Source: Mucidula mucida (lineage: Eukaryota > Basidiomycota > Agaricomycetes > Agaricales > Physalacriaceae). From it: DNA of 64,000 bases. Shown piece after piece: positions 46,301-59,126 of the stretch (its first letter is position 1; every line of letters begins with the position of its first letter). The stretch covers positions 124,001-188,000 of the forward strand of contig JADNYV010000054.1 in assembly GCA_015501055.1 (NCBI GenBank), given 5' to 3'. Made by a program: the position numbers and the translations under genes. A model generated the notes under the pieces. That model made no database searches. It saw nothing but the letters and a program-made list of their open reading frames with translations, and was not told the origin of the DNA.

Positions 46301-48229
46301 TTATTCATAACACAAAATAAACACCTCTCCTCCGCCAACACTGAGAATAATCGTGCCATGACTTTGGTCAAGGTTTATAGTCTCCACTTTATCGAGGTTA
46401 AGCTCGGGTGGTATCTCAAGCGTGTATACAACCGCAGTAGCTTGAGCGTCCTCAGCAGCCTCGAGCGGCGGGAAGGTCACAAAACGAAGCGCCTTCTTCT
46501 CCGTATCCTCATCCACGTACTCGATCCAGGCGGCATGTCCAAAGTCGACCGCAATAAGAGGTCGCCGCTCTTCTCCGTGATCCTCCAGCTCTAGGACAGC
46601 GCATATCTCAAACTCTGAACGTACGTACCACATAGGCAGCGGGGGTCCTTCGATGACCTGTCGGGTAGAAGCTTCACTCGTACACGTCGGGGGAGGCGGA
46701 TATCGCAAGTCGACTTTGCTCATAGGGACCATGAAATAGTGTTGAGCGAGAGCAAACGACCCTCCACGTCTTGCCTCCATGTCATGCAGAAGAAGGACGG
46801 ATGAACTCGCGCGATGGCCTTCCTGGAATTTAGGCCACCACTGGCGAACAAAGTGGGCCGACTCTGAAGTCCACGGGGGCATGGGGAAAGGATCGGCCGG
46901 GATGGAAGGGTCAGAATTTTCCGTCGGTATTGGATGGTCCTGGCGGTAGATAAAGTTCCTCTTCAGCGTCTGAAACGGCGCTACACGGCCGGATATGACG
47001 GGCATTTTGACTATGGGCCTTAGCGATAGCCGCAGCAGTGAGAGAGGGTAGATATGTTGATACGCTGCAGTTGTTTCTTCAGAGTGAACGACAAGCGCGT
47101 CATCTAGAAGGATGCAACTCCAGTTGGCTTCGGTGCCCTGTTCAACAATAAGTCTCTCTCTACCAAAATATTAGTATGAAGGGTGGCGTACGTGTTCTAG
47201 TCCAGTATCAATGAAAATATATGACGGTTGGTCCCAGTCAGGTAGCATGTATAGGCCGATGCTGTCATGCTCGCTGTTGACAGCTTTCGGGATCTGAACG
47301 AAACAAGCTATTGTACGATTCAGGGGATCCAACAGGAAGAAGTTCATCACGAGGCCCGCTGTCCTACACGTCGCGAGTTGGGAGAATTGTGGGGGCGAGC
47401 TCACAGCTCCGTCTGTAGAGCACTGGGGAAAGTATAGTTGCACTATCACAAAATCGGTGATATCACTATCAAAATCCGAGCTATAGAAAGTTTGAGTTGA
47501 AGAAGGAAGAACACAAGAGGCCTGTACGCACTCTGTATCTGGCTTCTCAGCCATGGCGAAATAGACATAGCGCCTTTCAAAATCCACTCTGCACTTCCAC
47601 AACTCCCATTCCGGACCAAGCGACCACTCTGCTATCTGGGTATCCGAAATGATATCCCAGCAAAGGACCTTTCCGGACTTTGTAGCACACAATATATAGT
47701 TTGAGGTTATTGAGCTGAGCCAGTCGACCTCTATTTCTGCCCATGGATCGACGAGAGTTAACCTGCGGTACCATCGTCGCGTCCGGCCTATTATGTTGTC
47801 GTCAAAACAATCGAGATAATTGCTCTGCGGGTGAACGCCGAGCGGGTAGGTGGCCTGGATAGGTCTGGGGGCTCTGGAGCGCCACTCATGTTCACTTCTG
47901 TGCGCCTTGTTCACTGTCCGCATGAGGTCTGCCGCGGAGAGATCTGATGGTTGAGTAAATCCTCGGAGTGGTAAAGGGCGGCATCGCGCAAGGAGATCGT
48001 GAGCTAATTGTCGGTAGATGGGGCGTGTCATGGAGAAATCACGAAGGGATCTACATGTCTGAGATAAATATGAGCAAAGTTGGATGGAGAATGGAAACCA
48101 GAAAGAGTTGGAAAGGACTCTGGAGGGGGATATACTTCAACTCACCAGATGTAATGCATGCACATCTTTCAAATCTAGAAATGTGGCGACGACTAAGAGT
48201 ACATCGTAGGGCAGCGTATCGAGCCCCAT
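46301..48229 (-). CDS. F-box protein, unknown substrate
   Basis: ATG at 48229 gives MGLDTLPYDVLLVVATFLDL followed by KDVHALHLVS, a clear F-box at the N-terminus. An intron follows, then MTRPIYRQLAHDLLARCRPL and a long C-terminal region with repeated beta-like strands: LCATKSGKVLCWDI and EWSLGPEWELWKCRVDFERR resemble a propeller-like arrangement. The final exon contains LIAVDFGHAAWIEYVDED and ends IILSVGGGEVFILCYE. This belongs to a group of basidiomycete F-box proteins with about 550-600 residues. The long upstream open frame to 48493 lacks support. Presumed SCF adaptor; the substrate is unknown. Confidence 0.72.
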
Positions 48230-48616
48230 AATTTTCGAGTTTCCGTTTTGGACAGCGGTGGAGAGGCAGGATGAATGGCGGAGAGGCAGCGGCAACTGAG
48301 GTAGGTCTGTGGGAGGCTGGGATTGAGGATAATTCAAGGGAACAGTGTTGAGAGCTAGGCGGTATGCTGCCAAGAACGCATCGAACACAGTACGAGCAAG
48401 GACCAAGGCCAATGTTGTCGTTGTGGTTCTCGTCAGGACGCAAAGCATGGTCCGGCATCCTGATCGGCACAACGTGCGAATCCTCACAGTCATACTGGGA
48501 CCATGTCTCTATTTATTCTGTTGCATAATTGTGTAGAATTACATTGAAGATCTCCTCTACCATCTTGAACTATAATACAAACGAGAACCAAATTATTACC
48601 GGGTATTAGTCTTTAT
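48230..48616. other. Intergenic between F-box and NAD kinase genes
   Basis: About 385 bp. A minus-strand open frame in phase with the F-box start runs up to 48493; I see no ATG context or conserved content to extend the gene. 48500-48600 is AT-rich and should hold the NAD kinase 3' end. Confidence 0.35.
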
Positions 48617-51496
48617 TCATGCATCGCTGTCGCTAGCAGCGCTATCGCTGCTCTCGTCATGTCCCCACACGGCAAACGTTCTATGCCCCGTATCCCTTGA
48701 CCGGGAACGGTGGCGATGGCGCAAATTCGCCATTGTAGGAGTCTTGACTTCGTCAAATCCCTGTCCTTGGGGATCCGACTTTTGCCACTAGCGCGTTTGG
48801 GAGAATACAAGTCATCCCGTGCGCCGTGTTGTCCAAGAAAACTTGGTCCCGAGTGTGCAGTGCCCTGCTCCGAGTCGTCCAAGTCAAACTCTACCCGATG
48901 CCGTGGCGAGACACCATTGACTGGCAGATGAGGCTCGGGTCCTGCGAAACGACTGGGTGTTTCGACGCCAGAGCGGAGCCCGTTTCGCGAACGAGAGCGT
49001 GATTTTTTTGACCTATCCTTTCTGAAAGATGTTTGAAGTAGAGCTTGATGAAGTTTGTTCTCTTCGATCAATTCATTGGCCTTTTCGAGTCCAATGGCCT
49101 CTGAAGAAGGCGACAACACGTTCGGAACAGCGGCTTTGGCTGCTTCGGGAGATGAATCGTCAATGTCAAACTTGTCCTCCTCCTCCTCCGCGTCGTCTTC
49201 GTCTGAAACTTCGTCCTCCTCTTCGTCTTCCAGAGATTCTTCTGGTACGTCGGGCGTTGTGGCGCCAGAGACATCGCCCCGCTTGCCGTGCTTCTTTGGC
49301 TTGGCGGGCTCTTCAACGACGACAAATGATTTCTGTCGTTCTCGCTCGTTCCACTTGAGCGTTCGTGAAATGGCATGGAACCAGTCCGTCGATTGTTTGT
49401 CAGCGCAGACTGTCGGAAATGGGTATTTGGATGCAGTGACTTTGATATGGTCTCCCTCTGAAATACCGCGTCAAATGATGGAAAACAAACAAGGTCGATC
49501 GACCTACGCTTCAGTTCGACTCTTCCTCGGCCGTCGAACGATGCCCATGCCGTGCTTCGGGAATTGAAAGGAACACATATCCGAAGCTCCATACTGTCAG
49601 GCAGTAACATCGGTCTAAACGAAAGAGTGTGGGGACATATCGGAGTGATGAGAAGAGCGGGTATCTCAGGATGTACGAGCGATCCGCCGGCAGATAACTG
49701 GGAAATTGAGTGTCAGAATAGCGCAACACATAATTACTCTCACATACCGAATATGCCGTCGAACCGGTCGGGGTAGATACAGTCAGCCCATCGGCTTGAA
49801 CGGTAGTCATATGGTGCTCATCGCCTATAAGAAACTACATTAGTCACTTAGCCTTACAGCGAAACAAGGAAGACATACCGAATAGTTCCAATAGACTGAC
49901 ATAGGGACTTGGACCGCGATCCACAACAAGATCGTTCAAGACCTCAAAGGTCTCCACTGGCCTCGTCGTGAAACACATAATCTCCTTGTCTTTCGCCGAT
50001 TTGCTGCCTTCATTCATGGCAAATCCGCCATTCCAGCCGCCTTCCAGAGCCTCCCAGCCTCCTTTTTCCACGTTTTTCATCATGATCTCACCGGTCTCCC
50101 CTTTTTTGACAGCCTTGCAAGCCTTGCCGGTGTTCGCAACAGCGCGATACACTGTGCAAGTGAAGCGCATGCGCAGGTTGACTCGTATACCATTGTCGAT
50201 AACAGAGTCCATCACAGATTGATGATCCGCAAAATCGAAATTGGTGAGGAAGCCCAGGGAACCCAAGGCAAAGGGAAGGACGGGTGGAACGATGCGTTGA
50301 AAGAGCCATGAAGTGAATAACACAGTTCCATCGCCTCCAAGCTAGTAGAGACTTAAGTATGAAGATGACGATAACAAGGATACACGTACAGTCACGACAA
50401 AGTCGAACAAATGAGGACTGTGGCTGCACATATCACTAGTCCAGTAGCGAAGTTGGCCCTCTTCTTTCTTGAGATAGAACTCTTCCTTGGGCACCTGGGT
50501 AGATGTCATTGATGATAAGGAAGTACTGCTAGAAGTGCGTCGACGTGGGAATGGGGCAAAGAGCTCGGGATGGTCGCGTTCGATACCCTCTGCATCGAAA
50601 CGCCTTGAATGACGCAGCTGATTGTCGACATAGCTATAATAGATTTAGCTCAAGAAGATGATACGCGCAGTCAGACGACGCACACAACCATCCCCCTGGC
50701 CTGTCCGGGGCGCGGCCGAAGCATTAGATAGAGCGCAAGCTCTCGTGTCAGCTTGATCAATCGGTTATCCCGAGCCTTTGTGATGATGAGAATGTTTTGA
50801 ATGTTGGATCTAACGCGAGCACGACCTGCACATGAAGATGAGCATAGTCCCTGTAAAGATATATAGAGACGAACCGAGCTGTTTGCTCATTTCTCGCACA
50901 CCGACAGCCGTCTCTGCAAGCTGCCTTGTGAGGCTGCCGCCATATTCGTCGTCTTCGTCGTTGCTAGCCATGGCCGAGCTAGAACCTGATCTGGGCGAGG
51001 AGCTAGAGGGCGTGTATCCATTGGTGCTGCCATTTCCGTTAGTGCGCTGCAAAGAAGGCGCGACGCCGACATCGCCAAGAAATGCGTTTTGTTTATTTCG
51101 GAGCCAATCCGTCAAGGATGCCCCTTTGTCGAGATGGGAATGGACAAAACAGGGGGAATGCATGGGCGGCTGATGGCCGTTGAGCTGAGGACGATGTTGA
51201 GCAACGGGTGCACTGGACGTGGGGGTCAGAATGTTGGTGGTATTGGGTATGCCGTTTAGACCATTTTTCTTGATGCCGGGGGGTGACGTCTGTTCCAAAA
51301 CGATATCGGACTGCCACGACGGATCGAGATTGAGCGACAATGGACGACCAGTGGACAGACGGCTGCCTTTGCGCGAGAGCGAGGGCCGAAAGGGAGATTC
51401 ATAGGCGTCGACGACAATCTCGGGTCGCGGAGATGTGGGAGGCGTCGAGAACGTATCTTCGACGTCGGGAGAAACGAGCCCATTGGTGGAAGCCAT
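48617..51496 (-). CDS. NAD(+) kinase
   Basis: ATP-NAD kinase producing NADP. ATG at 51496 opens about 200 Ser/Pro-rich residues ([16 protein letters not shown]), with [20 protein letters not shown] just before the kinase. Kinase motifs are [52 protein letters not shown], the hallmark [40 protein letters not shown] and [11 protein letters not shown]. An acidic tail follows ([20 protein letters not shown]), then HQALLQTSF and an SR-type basic part. The last part reads [20 protein letters not shown] to a Ser/Asp-rich end only if one base is supplied at 48754-48760 (T run). In the unrepaired frame the protein ends at 48613. The long extensions are normal for basidiomycete NAD kinases. Confidence 0.93.
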
Positions 51497-51634
51497 TGGT
51501 CCAGACCGCGTAATGGTAGGTAAAGGATTGCCGGGTCCTACAGGACCTCGCGGTACTTAAACAAGCCTATTCGGGTTGTTGTTGTTGATGTCGTCCAGAC
51601 AACTTATGGGTACATCAGATTCTCCTTGACGTTC

Positions 51635-53005
51635 CTAAAAAAATACTGTATCCTGATCTACAAAACGCGCTAGTTGTCTGTAATCAGCCCGGTCCTTCGC
51701 TATCTGCCACAACCACGCATCCACTTCGCTCAATTCTATTCCTTTCATCCATGACAGTTCATCTGCTCGATCAGCAGCAAACTCAGCCACCAATCGCGCT
51801 CTTTTGACAATCATTTCACAAGCATCAATCGCCGCTCCCCGAAGAATATATGACTGATCCTTGCTAAGCACAGGACCCTCTTCCCTTTGACCAGTAGGTA
51901 CCGCTTCGTCCCCGGCAGCTCCCAGCAATAAAGTCACCGCCGTTGCCGATCCTGCTTTGGGAAACACTGAGCCAAAAACAGTGGATGATGTCAAGTCAAT
52001 GACACCGAAATGAACAAGCATGGAGGGAATGACATTGTCGCTGAAGATAGGTAACCCATTCGTTAAAGGGATGGGAAACGGAGGCGGACACATTGATCCA
52101 AACCGCACTCGCACACCATTGATCAAGAACAAGGCTTTCTTGAAACAGTATATCGCTTGACAGTTCATTTCAGCGCGACCTTGCAACCTGCGTACAACTT
52201 ACGTTCATCATTGACAACAGCCATGTCTCGGAATCCAGGTATTGCACGTACGAGCTGCATATCAGGTTTCATTCATCCAAAAATCACACTTTGATTGTGG
52301 ACGCTGACCCACCCGTTCAAGAATAACTTCCACATCTGCATCGTCCTTTGTTCCTGCTACCTTCGCACCTTCCTCTAGTGCCTCAACAACGAACGACCCG
52401 AGATCGGGATATCCCGAATTGACAAGGACTTCGCCCGTCTCGGCCAACACGTTCGAAATGAGCTTGCACATTTCGTACATTGGACCGCCAAGCGTTCCTA
52501 CGGTGATGCCCGGAATCTCAGCATGAGGCTTTTCCACATGAACGCTAACGCGCATGAATTCAGCAACCTTGGTAACGTCGACTGTACGCATGCCTTTGGC
52601 GGATAGAAGATCTCCTTCGCCTGTAGTAGAAACGATGTACATTCCCAGGACAAGCGCGCGAATAGAATCCCATGCACCGCGTCCCGTAGCGTTGTGTAAT
52701 GGTACACGAAATCCTGACGCAAAGTTCAGCAGGGACAGAACAGAGATGACGTTGAGCTCGGCGAGGTGGGACGAGAACTTGAGCGGCATGACAAGACCTT
52801 GCGACTTGGAAACTGATTGAAAGGACGAGGTAAAGGAATCTGAGAGGAGTAATCGCTCAATCGCTTCATCAGTGATCTACAAAGGGAATGAATGAAAAAG
52901 CAGAATTGTCTCGTGGCTACTTGCAGAAATCTGAGCTCCGAGTCGTGCGCGCCGCGACGATTCACGAATTGAATTGAGATACGTTCCAGACGCGGGGAGA
53001 GCCAT
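51635..53005 (-). CDS. Queuosine salvage protein (DUF2419 family)
   Basis: DUF2419/Qng1-type queuosine 5'-phosphate N-glycosidase family, used to recycle queuine from queuosine nucleotides. ATG at 53005 gives MALPASGTYLNSIRESSRRA. Blocks: LVMPLKFSSHLAELNVISVL, FASGFRVPLHNATGRGAWDS, IRALVLGMYIVSTTGEGDLL, DSVIPGFRDM-like RAIPGFRDMAVVNDE, YCFKKALFLINGV, LPIFSDNVIPSMLVHFG, ILRGAAIDACEMIV and the C-terminal WLWQIAKDRADYRQLARFVD, ending QDTVFF. The usual length and order of the family. Fungi cannot make queuine and must take it up. Divergent to the YqeY gene with only 107 bp between start codons. Confidence 0.88.
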
Positions 53006-53112
53006 GATAGTAGCTGCGGGTCGCCAGGCGCGTCAAGGAGATGATGGCTGTAAAAGGCAAAATGCTCGTGTCATACTTATGACGTACACAAGTTTTTTTG
53101 AAGTCGACCGTC
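53006..53112. promoter_or_regulatory. 107-bp shared divergent promoter
   Basis: Between the DUF2419 start (53005, minus) and the YqeY/AIM41 start (53113, plus). Shared regulation is possible. No TATA box seen. Confidence 0.45.
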
Positions 53113-53855
53113 ATGTCTGCGACTCTTTGCCTGCGAAATGCAACGCGCTCCTTGATAACGCGTCGCTTCTACAGCGCGTCAGCTGAAGGAGTCTGTATGG
53201 ATACGCCTCGTTTCTCGGGTTTCCTACTATTCTGACGTGTCCGCTCAGCTGTACGACAACAAATCATGGACGGAGTCAAAACAGCAATGAAAGTGAGTAC
53301 GGTCTATATTCCCAGACACACAAACATGAATCTCTTGTTAGGCTAAGGATACTTTCAAATCCACGTTGTTACGCGTTCGTTCTTCGTATTCGAGATATTT
53401 GCTGCTCTGACAAGACAAACTCAGTCTGTGCTTGCTGAAATATATTCTGCGGACAAAGTCAGCGGAGACCTTCCAACACCTGCAATCATCTCCGTTATGC
53501 GAAAGTCGATTGCCCGACGTGTACGTCTTCTACCGAAAACCCAAATTCTTGCTTCTCAAGTACTGCCCCACAGAACGATGCTATCGCTCAATTCAAGCAA
53601 GGCAACCGAGAGGACCTTGCAGAGAAAGAAGCACGCGAAATCGAAATTATCAACTCATTTCTGCCACCATTGCTAAGTGAAGACGAAATTGACGTTCGTA
53701 TTCGCGCAGCTATCGAAAGGTCAGATGTACAGGACCTTCAAAAGGGCAAGGGGAAAGTCCTTAAAGCATTCTACACAAGCACAGATCGATCAGAAGTGGA
53801 CACGGTAGTTGTAAACCAGAGATTGGATGCTGTTATTAAGAGCATTGTTGCCTAA
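53113..53855 (+). CDS. AIM41: Mitochondrial GatB/YqeY-domain protein
   Basis: The ATG at 53113 opens a mitochondrial presequence (MSATLCLRNATRSLITRRFY). An intron (GTATGG...CTCAG) joins SAEGVSVRQQIMDGVKTAMK, then AKDTFKSTLLR and SVLAEIYSADKVSGDLPTPA. The YqeY core is NDAIAQFKQGNREDLAEKEA, EIEIINSFLPPLLSEDEIDV, and the C-terminal half ends VDTVVVNQRLDAVIKSIVA. Bacterial YqeY relates to the GatB tail domain and is thought to help tRNA-dependent amidation; the role of the yeast orthologue Aim41 is poorly defined. The presequence and RFYS-type cleavage motif suggest matrix location. Starting at the later ATG (53266) would lose the presequence, so the 5' start is preferred. Confidence 0.91.
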
Positions 53856-54085
53856 TGCCTAAGCTTATTTTCTGCAAGTATACGTGAGCAGACGGGGAGA
53901 AGCTACATACGTCTTGTAATCATAATCTTTATCGACGAGATTAAACTCTGGAGGGCATGGCTCATAAGAGACGAAGTGCACTGTTCATTCAAACAGTAAT
54001 GTCAGGTCGAAATCCATTCAACACTTGCCCGAACTGAGCTCTGCAACGAATGGAACATATACTGATACAATTTCCACAAACACCT

Positions 54086-56887
54086 CTACGCCGCTTGTAT
54101 ATCCTCCCTTTCCGCTTGTGGTGGTAACTGTGCAGCTTCCTCCAATGTTGTTTCCGGGATAGGTGATGGCGTCTCGGTAGTCCGAGTAGGCACTGGCTGT
54201 ACAGAGGTGGGAGGCAGCGCACTACGAACTCGCATCAGCTCGTCAATACACCTATAAACTGCGCCGGATACACCCTCGAGCACGCGAAGCCGCTCGTCTA
54301 TGGCCTCCCTTGTCACTCGGTCCATCGTAGCCAACTGCTCTGCGGTCAAAGTAGGCGGCAGTTGGGCAAGCGGTGTCATCAACGGTCGTTGCAACCGAGT
54401 AGCTGGTCGGAAGATACTTCGTGAAGAGCTGGATGAAGGATGGGGAGTAAATGGAACGCTGCGACGTGGAGTGTTAGGATTGAGATCCAAGGGAATGAGT
54501 GAAGGGAGTTGAATTTGGATGCCTTCAGGTAAGGTGTTTGATGATGAAGGTCCTGCGTTTGTAGATTGCGAAGGCGTTTCTGTCGAAGGAGAATTGGATG
54601 AGAATTCCCCTGCAACGGTACTAGCACTGAGGCTAGTAGACGTAGCAGATTGCGATGCATGCGGAGGAGACGAAGTGGACGGCCCACTGTGCGTCGTATG
54701 TGGGACGGGCTCGTTCAGACCTTCCGGTGTGGACGACCTTGACCGCGGACGAGCCATCACTGAATCAGTCGAAAACGGCACGTCTGCATTGGAAGGCGCA
54801 TCAGAGGGCGGTATAGGGACGGACGACGTCGAGGTCTGGGAGGAGTTGAACCTTCTTAGAGCAGCGAGAGCTGCCGCTTCTCGGGGATTGTTCGAGGAGG
54901 AGGATGGTTGAAGCGCAGTAGAGTCTGCTGGGTCAGAGGAGGGAGTAAAACTAGGATCTGGTACTGTCGGTGTGGGCTGAGAGATGTCACTGGATGAGGA
55001 GGAACTATTTGAAGGAGCAGCTGCAGCAGCTGACCCAGACGACGGCACGGACGTAGCTGGCGGCAGTTGATCCTGCCCTTGGATTCCCTCTACTTGCCAA
55101 GGCTGCCACACACCACCAGGTCCATGGAATCCAGAGAACTGAGGTGGTCGTCGTTCTGTAGTTGGCGGAGGAGCTTGTTGATTGGCACCATAATTATGTA
55201 CATCGTACTGGATGATGACATTCACTGGTTGGTTAACAGCGTTTCCTCTGTTTTGATTCTGAGGAACGTTGGCCATGAGACGGCGTATGAGATCCATCGG
55301 TGCATTGTTGTTTGCGTTGGCAGGAGCAGGATTCCGGTTTCCATTTTGTCCTGCAGGGTTTGGCTGAGGAGCGGCGCCGGCGCCCACGCCAGCAGCTTGT
55401 CTTCCTGGTTGTTCGGTACCAGTAGGGCGATTCGTGGGGTTTGTTTCCAATACAGTACGGCGACTAGAGGGTACATGGTCATCAAATAATTTGGTAGAAA
55501 GCATTGGAAGGAACCCACCAGGTAGGACAACTCTGTTGGCGTTCGAGCCACGATCTGAGGCAATGGAAATGGAAGATATGCCCGCAAGGCAATTTCTTCG
55601 GGGTCGTGTTCGGACCTTCTGTCGCAGCTGGCTGAGCACCCTCGGCAGGTAAAATCATCTCTTCACGACATATAATGCAGGTGTGATCGGATGAGGCCAT
55701 CTCTTCCGGCGTTGCGTTAGGATATCTTTCGTCCATATTTCTAGTCGCCGTTTGATAGCGCCGAAGAGCATTCAACCGGGTGACGAAAGATCTGGCGGTG
55801 AAGTATATGTCGCGAACTATGTTCAAGGGTAGGCCATAGAATGTGAGGATAATGGTGAAGAAGCAGAGATACGTTGTGAGTTTGCTAAAGTCTGTGGGGG
55901 AAAAAAGGCTTAACGCAAAAACAAAGGTATTGGAAAGGAGCAGACAAACCGGTGACCAGTTCGAAATAGAAAGTCCATATACTCTTTTGCTCCCATGGAG
56001 GAGCATTTTCTCCTCCGCGAGTACTTGCACGTCGAAAATCGTAGACAGACAGAAGATACTTGGCGATGGTGTTCGCCGCAGTAGCGAGAAGGATGCCATA
56101 CTATACGCGATTTAGAGGTAACGTCGTCATACTTGATGCGAGAATACTGACTTCACACGCAAAGAGCACCATTCCACCAACTCCATATGTCAACGTGTTC
56201 TCGACGGCAAATAGTAACATTAACATGTCTGCAGTCCAAAGAATGAGGAAAAGAGTCGACATGCGAACGTGGAAGAGAAGTGAAGGTCCAGGATAAGGTC
56301 GCTGATCCATCTGCAGCGGATGTTTATGAGATGTTTTTGGTGCTGCAGATAAAGCTCACCCATTCGATACGGTCGGCTGCTAGCCAGTGGAACGACTTTA
56401 TGAACAGGAGAGAGCCAAACATGATCGCGAAAGGAGCATCAAACTCATCACGAAAGATGGTGAAGGCAAGAAGAGATTCTGTCACGAATATCCAGAGGCG
56501 GTCGTATAATCGCTATCGACAGTTAAACACAAGTACGAGAAACAAAGAGGCCACGTACCTCGATTTCGTTAGCTCGCAGAGTGCCAAAGAATATCTTCTG
56601 TACCAAATGGCCAGCGAGAAGGGCCAAAATGAAACCAAAGTTGGCGAATATCTAGATGGCTATTAGACGCGTACCAAAGCAAACAAATACCGACCAACCA
56701 GGACACTACGACTACTTTTGGAGAGATAGATGGCAACCGAGTAGAAGTTGGTGTAATTCCTAAGAGCATTCGCCACAGCTGCACAGACCGCGATGGTGGA
56801 CAAAGCGCCATAGAGTAACAAACGGTGAGAAGTGAGCGAGTTGGTGATTGCGCGAGTGCCTTGACGGAATATTGGGTTGAGTGGCAT
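54086..56887 (-). CDS. HRD1: ER membrane ubiquitin ligase HRD1 (synoviolin)
   Basis: E3 ligase and retrotranslocation channel of ER-associated degradation. ATG at 56887 (MPLNPIFRQGTRAI), then the first spans LLLYGALSTIAVCAAVANAL, YTNFYSVAIYLSKSSRSVL, FANFGFILALLAGHLVQKIF, FGTLRANEIERLYDRLW, ESLLAFTIFRDEF, MSTLFLILWTADMLMLLFAV. Before the RING come VTRLNALRRYQTATRNMDER and MASSDHTCIICREEM. The RING-H2 has CIICREEM...[23 protein letters not shown]. The Ser/Pro/Asn-rich C-terminal tail has a QFSGFHGPGG motif and ends AEREDIQAA. Intron donors include GTTGGT, GTACGT and GTGGGT. All domains in order; no frame break found. A downstream short minus-strand frame (53989-54222) is judged not coding. Confidence 0.92.
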
Positions 56888-56994
56888 GCTTGCCAAAAGG
56901 CAGCCGTGAGGGTAGGATGCAAGGTTGGCAGCCTTTCGGTCATACGTGTCGAATCATCGGACCGAGTGTGCCGTCTCCCATCACGACGACCACC
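56888..56994. promoter_or_regulatory. 107-bp shared divergent promoter (HRD1/F-box)
   Basis: HRD1 starts at 56887 (minus) and the F-box/LRR gene at 56995 (plus). No distinct element seen. Confidence 0.45.
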
Positions 56995-59015
56995 ATGGAA
57001 AAGGATCCCATCCTGCGTCAGTTCCTCGATGCTCCCAGCCACGGCGTCAGGTAATACTTGATCTTCCCAAAACTTGCTTGACTGACAGTGTACAGCTCTC
57101 TTGAGGATGTCTTTATATCCCTTAAAGACCACTTCCCCCCGTTACGCGATCAAGTCTTGCCCACGACCAGCTCGTCTGACATTGACGACCTCATCAGCGA
57201 TTTCCATAGGCTCATTACAGCTATACAGATTCGTCGAAATATTCTTGTTCCCATCCATCATATTCCCGACGACATCATGATCCTTATCCTGCGGTACTAT
57301 TGCTTCGGCACTACTGTTAAATACAGCCGGGACTCGTATTTGACAAACGAAAAGATCATATACACTTTGAGGTGGACCAAGCTTATGCTCGTGTGCCGTC
57401 GCTGGTACAATCTACTCCTCCATGACGGGCTTGTCTGGAGTTACCTCGATACCGGCCGTCTGCGCGCCTTCTCTCACATTCCCGTTCAAGTCGACCGCTC
57501 CCTAGACTACCTTATTTCGTTGCGACATCGCGATACCAATGATACCACTGCGTATGACCATAACCTCGTGCCTTTAGCGCGTATTGCTCGTCGGATACGC
57601 CGGCTTGAGCTCAGATCTCTCAGTCCTACTTCCGTCATGAGCATCTTGAACAAGCTCTTACCACACAAGCTCCCTGAACTGGAATCGCTCTACACACAAC
57701 GAAGAGCAAAGACGACGAGCCACCACCTGTCCTTCCTGACAGCTTCTTAGCATTCCCGAAACTCTGTCGCGTTCAGAGCAAGGACGTCTTCTTGTCCATT
57801 AACTGTCTTCCTGAAAGATTGACAGAGCTGCGTCTATGCACTAGCCGCCGCAATATGCTCACGCCCCAGGTGGATGCGCCAACCTTTTTCAACACGCTTC
57901 TCAATCTCGGCAATCTTGAAATACTTCAAGTCAAAAGCTTTGTCCGCTGGTCAAAGCCCCAAAGACAGCTCGCCCCAGAGTTGCCCACCGTAACTCTGCC
58001 CAACCTCCGTATCCTGAATGTCGAAAATGGACGCCATGTTTTGGTTGCATTCCTCCTCTTCCTAGCAATTCCTCACCATGCGACAATACACATCACTGAT
58101 CTTACCCCTGCACTGACTGCTCGCGACGTGTCTCGTAAGCTGTTCACACCCTTGAGGCATCATTATCGTCACCCTTCCGTTGGACTTATTCGCATGATAA
58201 CCCTCGATCCACTCGACGTAAAGGATGTCCATTTCACCTCCAGAGATATACAGATCCGCTGCTTCCGCAGCATTGATGTATCGCAAAAGATGATTCCCAA
58301 GTCTAGAGGCGACAAGGAAAAAACCGAGGACGGTGACGAAAAGGGCGTATTCTCGCTGCTGTTCACGTACCAGCGCGGTAAACACAGAAACCGCGTGTGC
58401 AGAAGACTATTCAGAGCCCTTTGCCATGGCGTTACTGTTCTTCATGTCCAGAACGTCTTGCGTCCGGAGAACACGATGTCTGTGGGATTATGGAAAGTCA
58501 TTCTACTCTCGCTACCTAGTCTCTCAACACTTTATCTTGCCTCCGAGTCCGCCAGTACCCAGACCTTTTCAGACGCCTTCCTTCGACTTTCGCATACACA
58601 TCCCAAGACATTCCCCCGCATTCAGACTATTCACGTCTCTCACGACGGCTTGCCATATTTGGGACGCGACGCAACAGAGGAGGAAACCGCAATACCGGCG
58701 GAATCTTACCGGAAACTGCGCGACGTTGCACAGCGTTTGAAAGAGCTGGGCCACCCGCTTTTGCACATTTCGTCAAGCAAGTTTTATTCGATATGGCCAG
58801 GTTCAAAACAGTCCAAGGAAATATCTCGTCTGGTCAAGACCTTCACGTATGATTCGGGAAAAGACAACGCCAAGGTTTACAACCACAAGGATATTAAACG
58901 AAGGATTCGGGAGAGAAGAGAATATCAACGCAAGGTGTCTATAAAGTATGGCTGGGATTTGCCTGAGTCACCTTTGGAAGAGAGTGATTCCGAGGCTGGA
59001 GAGGCTGAAGTTTGA
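56995..59015 (+). CDS. F-box/LRR protein
   Basis: ATG at 56995 (MEKDPILRQFLDAPSHG) and one 5' intron lead into SSLEDVFISLKDHFPPLRDQ. An F-box follows, RNILVPIHHIPDDIMILILR, then LRWTKLMLVCRRWYNLLLHD and WSYLDTGRL. The rest is a long leucine-rich solenoid: NLRILNVENGRHVLVAFLLF, LRRMITLDPLDVKDVHF-like, VTVLHVQNVLRPEN and LPSLSTLYLASE. It ends with a basic helix (KDIKRRIRERREYQRK) and an acidic tail. About 660 residues. Between LPELESLY and TTKSKDDEPPPVLP the frame changes within TACACACAAC (57691-57700), consistent with one missing or two extra bases in an AC run. Probable SCF adaptor; partner unknown. Confidence 0.76.
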
Positions 59016-59126
59016 GTGCTTCTTACAAGTCAAAACTTCTTCAACCTTGGAATTCAATCTATAGTATATGTGCTCGGGTAACATTAGATGGTATGTACAA
59101 TAATGATAAAGTAGTGCTCATATACT

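Noticed and set aside
49055..49610. Two long opposing open frames over the NAD kinase tail
   Set aside because: They are antisense and alternate-frame readings of the acidic, Ser/Asp-rich NAD kinase C-terminus.
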